64,000 bases of DNA from Micromussa lordhowensis (lineage: Eukaryota > Cnidaria > Anthozoa > Scleractinia > Lobophylliidae): NCBI GenBank assembly GCA_964020085.1, contig OZ026608.1:5197890-5261889 (forward strand), read 5' to 3'. The position numbers and the translations under genes were made by a program. Positions 36,201 through 45,185 of this stretch are shown one piece after another (the stretch's first letter is position 1; each line of letters opens with the position of its first letter). The notes below the pieces were generated by a model. The model was not told the DNA's origin. It saw only the letters and a list, made by a program, of their open reading frames with translations, and did not search any database.

Positions 36201-36579
36201 TGGAAGGAATATTGAGGACGACCTGGCCCAAGAAATTTCAAACCGTTGCAGTAAAAGCATTGTCCAGAGGCAGGGGCCAAACAAAACTCTGAACTCCATT
36301 AGCAAGGTGTGCAAAGCAACTACTGGCATCCATCAGATTGTAGAGGAATTTGACTCTTCTGTAGGGATCCACAAGACATCTGTGCAACATACGACACGCG
36401 ACTCCCTTAAAGATGAGAAAGAAATGGTGTCTGACCTATTGCAATTGAATCCTTTCAATCATACGCCTGGAAGGTTTCATGACAGCTTCCCTGACATTAA
36501 AAGGTCTCCTCTAAGGTATTTGAACATTGTTGACTATCATCAGTGGCTAGCCAAACACTTGGAAGAATTATCAACATAG
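33185..36579 (+). CDS. DUF6589-like transposon protein, candidate transposase (frame broken)
   Basis: Exon A runs from about 33185 (true start unclear) to 34189, followed by a GT-AG intron at 34190-34757. Exon B starts at 34758 in phase 0. Exon B reads in one frame to about 35088, and the conserved product then continues in the +1 frame from about 35080 to 36579. One extra base in the A-run of GGAAAAAGG would explain the shift. The N-terminal 170 residues are Ser/Pro/Gln-rich and low-complexity. The middle carries [15 protein letters not shown] and [16 protein letters not shown]. The C-terminal half carries [17 protein letters not shown] and a Trp-His-rich segment, as in the uncharacterised DUF6589 family of cnidarian and fungal genomes. 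The GDQLT aspartate is a candidate catalytic residue (inference). About 940 residues if joined. The family assignment is from memory of its motif pattern. Confidence 0.65.
34190..34757 (+). other. Intron of the DUF6589-like gene
   Basis: The donor AAG/gtcagt and acceptor tttgtattag/CTT flank a 568-bp AT-rich stretch with stops in all plus frames. Splicing preserves phase 0. It shows that the element's gene is built for nuclear splicing. Confidence 0.7.
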
Positions 36580-36609
36580 ACATACATTTAAATGAAGATC
36601 ACTGAGGGC

Positions 36610-38223
36610 CTAGTTAATTGATAGTGTATTTTGAGATCACTTAGGGCCTAGTTAATCAATAGTGTATTTTAAGAGAGTAAATCAAAGTTCACAGCATTTA
36701 CAGTTTAAGATATTTTTATGTCCTAATCATCATCAGGGTTCATTTCAGTTCTACGCATAGTATTGAGACAAGATTAAGCGAAAAGAACAAATGTAAACAA
36801 ACTGATCAATGTCATGGTAACAACAGAATTCATTAAACACCAATAGTGTATTTTAAGAGAGTAAATCAAAGTTCACAGCATTTACAATTTAAGATATTTT
36901 TATGTCCTAATCATCATCAGGGTTCATTTCAGTTCTACGCATAGTATTGAGACAAGATATAAGCGAAAAGAACAAATGTAAACAAACTGATCAATGTCAT
37001 GGTAACAACAGAATTTATTAAACACCAATAGTGTATTTTAAGAGGGTAAATCAAAGTTCCCAGTATTTACAATTTTTGATGGTGTCCAGATCATCGTCAG
37101 AGTTCATTTCAGTTCTACACATAGCATTGTGTTCAGATATAAGAACAATTGTAGACAAACTGATCAATGTCATGGTAATAACAGAAATAATTATTTCTGT
37201 TATCACCATGACATTGAATATCATTGTTAAATATCAGTAGTGTATTTTAAGAAAGTAAATCAAAGTTCATAGTATTTACAATTTATGATGATGTTCTGAT
37301 CATCATCAGAGTTCATTTCTGTTCTACACATCGTATTGTGTTCAGATAATCATATGCATGATAAAAACAAATGTAAACAAACTGATCAATGTCATGGTAA
37401 CAACAGAATAAATTAAATATCAATAGTGTATTTTAAGAGAGTAAATCAAAGTTCACAGTATTTACAATAAATACTGGTGATGTTCTGATCAGAGTTCATT
37501 TCACTTCTGCATACAGTATTGCGCTCAGATAATCATATATGCATGATAAGAACAAATGTAGACAAACTGATCAGTGTTCTGTTCATCATCAGAGTTCATT
37601 TCAATCCTACACATAGTATTGTGCTCAGATATATCCGTGATAGGAACAAATGTTGACAAACTGATCAGTGCCATGGTAACAACACATAAATAATTAAATC
37701 TCAATAGTGTATTTTGAGAGAGTTAATCAAGATATATCTACAGCAGTTCACAGTGTTTACAATTTATGATGATGTTCTGATCATCTGCAGAGTTCCTTTC
37801 AATTCTATTCATAGCATTGTGCTCAGATGTATGCATAAGATTAAACGTAGACAAACTGATCAGTATGGAAATAATTAAATATCAAAAGTGTGTTTTAAGA
37901 GAATAAATCAAGATATATCTACAGCAGTTCACAATAATTACAATTTATGATGATATTCTAATCATCAGAGTTCATTTCAGAACAGTATTGTGATCAGATA
38001 TAAGGGAAAAGAACAAATGTAGACAAACTGATCCGTGTTATGGTAACAATAGAAATAATAAATATTAATAGTGTGTTTAAGGTAATAAATCAAGATATAT
38101 CTGCTGTAGTTGACAGTATTTACAATTCATATTGATGTTCTAATGTTCAGAGTTCATTTCAGTTTGACATGTCATGAGGAGTGTGCTCAGATATAATCGA
38201 AAAGAACAATTTATGTTGATGTT
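36610..38223. repeat. ~190-bp minisatellite derived from the helicase 3' end
   Basis: About nine units lie between the convergent genes. Each has AATAGTGTATTTTAAGAGAG, TAATCATCATCAGGGTTCAT, CATAGTATTG and ACAAACTGATCAATGTCATG. Spacing between the landmark CATAGTATTG is about 184-208 bp, with shorter ones near 95 bp. Units near 36600-37030 are almost identical and later ones diverge. The landmark block closely resembles the sense-complement of the last codons of the helicase gene at 38224-38290, so the array seems to have grown from that end. Confidence 0.85.
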
Positions 38224-40329
38224 CTAATCATCAGCGGAGTCTATTTCAGTTGTACACATAGTAGTGTGCTCAGATATAAGTGAAAAGATCTGAGAAGAAC
38301 ATGCTTCATCCCATATGCCAAATAATTTCAACAAGTCTGCTTCTGACTTGATAAATTCGACTCCCTCCATAACCTTTGTAGCCAGATTCTTATCTACAGA
38401 AATGTCAAATAGCATTAAACACTCCGATGTCGCTTGCAACTCCTGGTCAGAAATTGCGCTCTTGATTAACCTTTCAAGAATAGCACGGTTGTTGTCAGAT
38501 ATATATCTGACCTTGCTTCTAATAGCTTGCGGTAGATCCTCTTCCGTTGTTTTAAACTTTTCATCGCATATGCAGCAACAGTTCTCTTGTTGAACACTGG
38601 AGAATCCGAAGTAATCCAGAAGGAGTTTCCTTTGACAGGTGTCTTCTGATCTGCAATATGTCTTCATTGATTCTTCTACATGTTTTTTATTATTTCCAAT
38701 ATCAGAGTTATTGTAATAAAGTGTAGCCCATGATGAAAGTCCCGTACGGCCAGCACGACCAATTTCTTGCATGTAAGCTTCAAGGCTGCTTGGTGGTGTT
38801 ATGTGAATGATGTTGGTCACATAAGGAGCATCAACCCCCATGCCAAGTGCTGATGTTGCAAATAGCACTCTCACCCTTGATTGTTCTTTCTTTATTTCTG
38901 ATAGTATGTCTTTCTTCATGCGACTTGTTTGGGGGGCATGGAACTGTGCAAACAGTCTTGCAGTGGGTTCTGATGTTTCTCCAACACACTGTTTGTCTTT
39001 CAATATTCTTTCAAATAAGCTATATGCATATCCACAGTATTTCAGTTTTAAGTAAATTATTGTCATTGGATAGTTTTCTCTTTGAATTGCCAGTTCATTG
39101 GCAATGGGTTCAAGGATTCTGTCATAACTTTCATTCCCATGGTGATTACTCAGACGCACTTTCTTGTCCAGGTATATGTTCACTCGGTTAGGGTTTCGTG
39201 TAACAATTTTACAGTCACTTTTTAATCGCAGACTTTGTTTCAAGTCTCTCAACAAATGAGGTGGTGCTGTTGCTGTCAGAGCCATTGTAGGAACATTAGG
39301 AAAAAATGCCTTCAACACTGACAGGTCTTTGAAGTCTTATCTAAAATCTTCACCCCTGAAAAAGAAAAAGAAACTGTGAGCTGCAAATCTTAAAGTTCAA
39401 ACATAAGTGCAATGATACATACTAACAACATTTTGTATAAAGGTTAGCATGTTTATTTAGTAGTTTCTTGTTATTATGGTTCAGTTGCAAGAGCATGGCA
39501 CGGAGACAATTATTGTATGATGTTCCAATAATAAGCAGTGTAAATATCATAGAAGTCACTGATGAATTATAAATACAGTTCATAGAGTAAAATTTGTCAT
39601 GGTTTATAAACAGATAGAGAATAGAGCAGATTTTTGCCGAATTGTTGTCGCAATGTTAATACTTAATACTCGTCGGTGCCGTAACCACGATTTAGATGTC
39701 CCAGATATAAGCTTAGTCTGGACCAAACACGATATTAATAAACAAGGAATGAATATTCTACGCACTTACCATAATTCAACACAGTGAGCTTCATCAACAA
39801 TGCAGGCAACAACATTGTCCTGGAAGACTTTACTTGCCATTAGCTCTCGACCTTCCTTACTTAACAGAGCCTCTGGATGAGCGAATACAATTGAAGTGTT
39901 GCCATTAACTACATCTCGAGGAAACTTCACTGAATCCGGGACCACGTGCTCACTTGGTTCTTGTTCATTTCCGAACAAGTTCTCGGCCGGTTCCTTCTCG
40001 TTTACAGCAAGCTGTAAGACATCAGCGGTTATCCTTCGAGCTTTTAAGACTTTCAGCTGATCTTCGATGATGGAATTTAATGGACATACCACAATAACTA
40101 TGTTCTTGGTGGTCTTCACAGGAATGAAGTGAGGTAGAAGGTGAAAGAGCATTGACTTGCCAAATCCAGTAGGTAGGACTCCAATAACATCCTGACCTTT
40201 CAGCATATATTCAAAACACTTCATTTGAAGAGGTTTTAAATTTAAAGATGGAAAATTACCGTTATTTAAAGACAATCCGACTCGACGAAGCACTGACAAA
40301 AACTCTGGTTCACTCGAAGAGACCGCCAT
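38224..40329 (-). CDS. RecQ-type DNA helicase of the transposon (one in-frame stop)
   Basis: A superfamily-2 RecQ-like 3'-5' helicase in two exons: 40329-39770 and 39355-38224, intron phase 2. Seen in order: LKPLQ (Q-motif region, residue 31), Walker A LPTGFGKS (52-59), DEAHCVELWGEDFR (motif II, split by the intron), LTATAPP (III), VLFATSALGMGVDAP (V), YMQEIGRAGRTG (VI). A Cys cluster follows with CQRKLLLDYFG and CCCICD, like the RecQ zinc site. An in-frame TAA (39339-39337) falls directly after GEDFR, where the family usually has a basic residue. About 563 codons. The chosen ATG at 40329 opens MAVSSSEPEF; the frame upstream is terminal-repeat sequence. It could unwind DNA during transposition (inference). 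It ends inside the repeat motif seen in the minisatellite. Confidence 0.85.
39356..39769 (-). other. Intron of the transposon helicase gene
   Basis: The minus strand reads donor TATG/gtaagt and acceptor tttttcag/GGGTG. The junction rebuilds the conserved Trp-Gly of the DEAH-box exon boundary. It is AT-rich with no other feature. Confidence 0.75.
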
Positions 40330-40398
40330 CTTGAAATTTCCTTTTAACATATGATAATTTAGTACACCCAAGATTTTTGGGTGTTCTGAGATCATGTG

Positions 40399-40467
40399 AC
40401 CGGCCGATCCCAGGGCCTTTTCCCGCCCCACCCCCAAGCCAGGGAAACGGCTCTGGGAACGAGGTTG
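40399..40467 (-). repeat. Right 69-bp terminal inverted repeat
   Basis: The exact reverse complement of 32423-32491, ending CTGGGAACGAGGTTG before the AAACTCATT duplication. It lies 69 bp upstream of the helicase start codon, so it probably carries or overlaps that gene's promoter. Confidence 0.9.
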
Positions 40468-40476
40468 AAACTCATT
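40468..40476. repeat. Right 9-bp target duplication
   Basis: AAACTCATT, identical to 32414-32422. Confidence 0.85.
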
Positions 40477-40649
40477 CACATGCGTCGATATAACAATGAA
40501 TCCGCTGTATTAATTACAAACCCGACATTTTGAACTGTCTCCCTTGTTACGTCAGTGTAGCTCTTAACAAATACAGATCATGTTTACGTTAGCGGCGAAG
40601 CAATTTTCCCTTTCGTCAAGCGATGCCATTTTCGCAACACTTAGAAAAT

Positions 40650-40770
40650 TTTCAACAAATTTTTCTCTACTAATATAAAGAAAAATGAAAATGTTACTAA
40701 CCATCCAGTATCGAACCTGGAACCTCTGTTTCTTAACATCCCTCTTATACCACGACACTACCAGGTTCAT
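40650..40770 (-). mobile_element. tRNA-derived SINE-like segment outside the right end
   Basis: The minus strand has a tRNA-like head: ACCTGGTAGTGTCGTGGTAT, then B-box-like CCAGGTTCGATACTGG. A tail follows with AGTAACATTTTCATTTTTC and ending TTTTCTAAGTGTTG. The tail order matches the segment at 32640-32775, so the two belong to one SINE family. It lies about 200-300 bp outside the transposon. Confidence 0.6.
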
Positions 40771-41069
40771 CCGCCAAATTTCCGCAAAATTTAATTATAA
40801 AACGTGACATTCTTAAATGTTAATGATAGAGCTGCCCCAACCTGCAAATAAAAGCTAACCGCAAGCAAACCAGTGTGAATATGAACAATTAAGTATTTGG
40901 TGAGTGCGTTTTACTCCCTCAACAAATTATAACCAGTTTCTACCGTGTCCAGGCCTGAACAGAAGCAGATATGGCATCGTCCACTCTAAAAGGCTTGGTT
41001 GCTAATTCTGGCAAGCTTGGTTACCAATTATGGCATCGACCGTTAAAAATGGCATCGCTTGTTTACGAA

Positions 41070-41149
41070 CAACCTCGTTCCCAGGGTACTCTCTCTACCT
41101 CGAGAAAGTACTTTCTCGAGGTAGAGAGAGTACCCTGGGAACGAGGTTG
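41070..41149. mobile_element. 80-bp palindromic MITE of the RecQ/DUF6589 end family
   Basis: CAACCTCGTTCCCAGGGTAC is mirrored by GTACCCTGGGAACGAGGTTG, and the whole element is one near-perfect palindrome. The exact 9-bp duplication GTTTACGAA lies at 41061-41069 and 41150-41158. The outer 15 bases match the large element's ends. It sits about 200 bp upstream of the carboxypeptidase start codon. Confidence 0.88.
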
Positions 41150-41351
41150 GTTTACGAAAGGGAAATAGGCAGCGGCGAAGGCCGAACATTTGCATAATAA
41201 TCAATGCCCAGTGAAGGGTAGCATTTTTTACCTTCAAATTGTAATTGAAATACTGGGCGTTCACGGCTAGTACACACTGCCTTTCCAACGCACTGTGCAA
41301 GCTCTAAAGAAAAGTTTGAGTTCTCGTTGAGATCACTGGTAGTAACACGCC

Positions 41352-44300
41352 ATGGATGACGGTGTAAAGTTAACTTACAAGAAGAGGAAAAGACAGCGAA
41401 GAGTTCGCTGTATTGGAGCGATAGTTTTCGTAATTCTTGTCTTTGTGATTGGCTTTTTGATCGGATATTTCGCAAAGAAATCCGGGTCCAAAGAACATGA
41501 CAAGAAACCCAGAGAACGCGATATGAAGGCCGAGCTGCAAAAGCGGAAGGAAGAAATGATGAATTTTCACTCACAGTTCCAGTCGACTGTCAACGAAGAA
41601 AAGCTTGAAAGCAGCCTCATGTGAGTTAGTGAAACGCTTTGCTGGACTTTGAAAAATGTTCCTTAAATTATAATCTCCTAAGTTGTTTTTTGTTAATGTT
41701 CTGCCTGGGTGTGATCTGAGAGTTAAGTAATGCTACATTTGTTGCTTGAATTGACATACCAGCATTTATAATTATGCTAATTTGATATTCAGTAACTCAC
41801 TTTGTTGAACGCTAAGCATGCATAATCAATGCAAAAGTCTTGATTATTTTAATTATTACAATACGCTTGACGTCGCGCAAACTGTCTATGGTAACGCCTT
41901 TAGTGTGGAAAGCGGAGCAACCTACAGAACACAGGTTCACTTTAGAACACCTCGTTTACATGCATGTCGAAACCTTTTGAAGAATGAAGTATAAAACAGA
42001 TGAGAATTACGGGCACGTTTTTAAGTCGGTGGGGTTTCACTAGCGACGAATTCGTATTCGGAGCCTTAAAAGCGCTTGTGACCTAGTGAAAATCAAAAAT
42101 CTGAGTCGTTAGCGGACCACTAGTCTCCCTCGCAGCCGTTTTTTGGGATGTCACGCAACGCTCCCCCAGAGAAACGCTTTCTTCCTTTTTTTTTTCTTTC
42201 TTTGGTGGGCGCGTTGCGTGACATCCCAAAAAAACGGTTGCTGAACTCACAAGCTTGACGGAATCGGAGTTGGAAAAATCAGAACGTTTCCACTTTCTTT
42301 AGATTTCGCTTACGACTCCGCCGTTGATGATCCAGTGAAAACTAGATTGTTGGAGTCTTGAGCAGCAGCGGAATAACCAACCAATCACAAGGCCCGGAAT
42401 CGAGCATTGTGATTGGTTTATTCGTCCCCTTCTGCTTCCGACTCCGACGGAAGCTAAGTTAAGCGACGGAGTCATAAGCGGAATCAGTATTCTACTTCAG
42501 ACTCCGTTGGTTTAATTTTTACTAGATCGTATCACTCTGCGCCTCTCATTACGGCTGGGACTCCGAGTTCGTCGCTAGTGAAAATGGGAAAAAGCTCCCA
42601 CAACTACCGATGCAGCACAACCTCTGTAGTTTAGGTTTTGCTTGTGTGATCGTCTGTTATAAACAAAGTTTTCTCGACTCTCGTGTTTTCTCAGGTTTTT
42701 CTCCGCTGAGCCACATATCGCGGGATCGCCACGACAGAAACGCCTTGCTGAAGAACTAGTCAAACGCTGGAAAGACGAATATGGATTTGATAAAGTCGAA
42801 ATGCCAATGTACGAAGCACTCCTGTCCAAACCCGATGAGGACAAGAAAACAAGAGTAACCCTCAAATACAAGAACGGCACCATCATTTACCAAGTCAAAG
42901 GAGAAGAGCAGGTATAAATCAGAACTTCTTACATGACGACAGAATGGCCTTTGCGTGACAGAGAGAGGCGTTGTGTGATTTGAAATGACTTTGTAGAAGC
43001 AGCTTGTACACAGTTTGCCAGAAGAAGTCCCCATCAAAATTTGACGCTCAGAGATTCGTTGCGTGACATTGAGAGGCGTTGTGTTACTTGTTATAACATT
43101 GCAGAAAACAGGGGCACTTGCGTGACTAATTTTTGGTCATCATTTTTTGGTCATCATTTTCCAAAAAAACAATTTATCAATACTTCTGAAGTTTTAGTTT
43201 CGTCAGATGTAAGACCCTCTAATGACCTGACGTAATGACTTAATGTAAGCTCCTCACTATGCAATAGAGCACGTTTGAATTTCCAAGTTTGTGCGTTGTG
43301 TGACATTAAAATGGCGGCCCGATAAGGCTCTCGAGTAGGTCAAAAGATGAATTGTTGCTCAAGTATTTGCTAACTAAACAGTTCTTGCTCTAGAAGAAGT
43401 ATTAAGTTCAATGTGTCGGAGCTCTAGAGTAATAACTTTTCGTTTCGGTGGCAAAACTCAATGACAGATGTTTCTGTTACTTTACGGCCGCCATGTTGAT
43501 GCCCCTGCGAAGGGCACCAACATGGCGTCTCCATACGAAGCTCTATAAATTTGAGTGAAACACTTTTTCGGATAACGCGCGAATGAATGAAAGCACAGAT
43601 CTAAATCAGGGCGAGGTTGTTTATATATCGATCATCTTTCATATCCCAGCTTCTTGACTTAATTTATTGCATGGTTACGATTTTTATTTTTGATGGTTTG
43701 ACACTGCAAACCAGCCATTGAAGATTCGTTTTATTTTGTTTCCAGGAAGGAGGATCAAGCGAGAAGGACAAGGGCGTTGTCCAGCCTTTCCTTGGTTACA
43801 GCCCAAGTGGAAAGGCGTCGGGTGAACTTGTTTACGTCAACTATGGGCAAGTGCAGGACTTTGAGCAGCTCAAGAATCTCAGCGTGAATGTCACAGGAAA
43901 AATTGCTATCATGAGATATGGGAAAATATTTCGAGGAAATAAGGTAATGCTGAGGCTGGTTTTTGGAAGTGTATTCAGGTGTGTAATGAAGATTTGGAAC
44001 GATGAAATATTTAGCCTTATGATGCAAATGTCGTCAAGGCCGATGAAAACAAGGCTCGTCCCAGTGCCCTCTCTGGTGCTAAATCCAATATGGCGGACGT
44101 TGCAGCCATCTTGAATTTCACCGCTAGAGAAGACACTGCGGACGAGTTTGAAAATTAAATAAGGGAGTATTTGCTTTATTTAGAACAATTAATTTGTTTG
44201 TTGTTTGTCTTCAGGTTGCAAACGCAGCCAACTACGGAGCTATAGCAGCTATCCTTTACTCGGACCCTTCAGATTATGCTCAGCAGGGGGGAGAACCGGA

Positions 44301-45154
44301 GAATACGTACCCTAACACCGCATGGCTTCCCGCCAGTGGAGTGCAACGGGGATCACTGTACACTATGCCTGGCAATGGAGACCCCCAGACCCCCGGAATA
44401 GCAGCAATTAACGGGACGTTCCGTAGGTCGTTCAATGACAGTGAATTGCCCCCTATCCCCGCGCACCCCATGGGATATGGAGATGCCATTCATTTTCTTA
44501 AAAGAATCAAAGGTAATATATGTATTCAACTGTTTGCGTTGTTTTCGTGACTACCAACCTCATAATTTGACCAAGTTCAAACACTCATGCATGCAACTGT
44601 TAATGGTTAGGTGAGGTAAGGCGAGGTCTGCGTCAGGCCAATCGGTCGATGCAGCCAGAGCTTATCCGGGTTTCTTTAGCATTTAGTGACTAGGAGTCTT
44701 TATACTCCCCCTTGGGTGAGTGCTAGTCCACGACGGCATTAAATTCGCCGGTACCCATTTATACACCTGGGTGGAGAGAGGCACCGTGAGAGTGAAGTGT
44801 CTTATGAGAGAACGCAACGCAACGAACCACGTCAATAACCTCGTTAAGAAAAAAGATTACAATTTCCTCGCTTGTGATTGGTTTAAAAAAACTCCTATTT
44901 TCCACTAGTTCACTTGCCAAGTTGTTATCGGACAGTTTGTTATTGGACAGTTCAATAAGCCAATCACATTCAAAGTTGTGGTTTAAATCAACCAATCACA
45001 TTTAAAGTTGTAGCTTAAATCAACCAACCTTAATTCAGAGTGAAATGAAACAATTTACTTCTCCTTTGTCAGTATTTTAATGCAAATTTCCCTTTCTTTC
45101 ATAGCTTGGCTATTCTTCTTTTCTCGGAAATTGTAATTTTTACTAGGACTTCGT

Positions 45155-45185
<31 letters not shown>

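Larger units (their letters stand above)
32423..40467. mobile_element. 8045-bp DNA transposon: DUF6589-like gene + RecQ-like helicase
   Basis: The element is bounded by perfect 69-bp terminal inverted repeats (32423-32491, 40399-40467) and a 9-bp target duplication. Order inside: left repeat, a tRNA-derived SINE, a 23-bp tandem array, a zinc-finger-like exon, the DUF6589-like gene (plus), a minisatellite, the RecQ-like helicase gene (minus), right repeat. Each gene starts near its own terminal repeat and the two converge. Small relatives at 5231, 41070 and 56173 share its ends and duplication length, which supports mobility of the end type. I know of no described superfamily that pairs these two proteins. 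Nine-bp duplications also occur in Mutator-like elements, so a distant relation is possible. The helicase stop and DUF6589 frame break suggest this copy may be inactive. Confidence 0.85.

Noticed and set aside
36610..38223. Regular spacing suggested a CRISPR-like array
   Set aside because: Units are long, degenerate and contiguous with no unique spacers, and the genome is animal. It is a minisatellite.
40330..40479. N-terminal extension of the helicase frame
   Set aside because: It is read from the right terminal repeat and beyond the element boundary. The ATG at 40329 is the sensible start.
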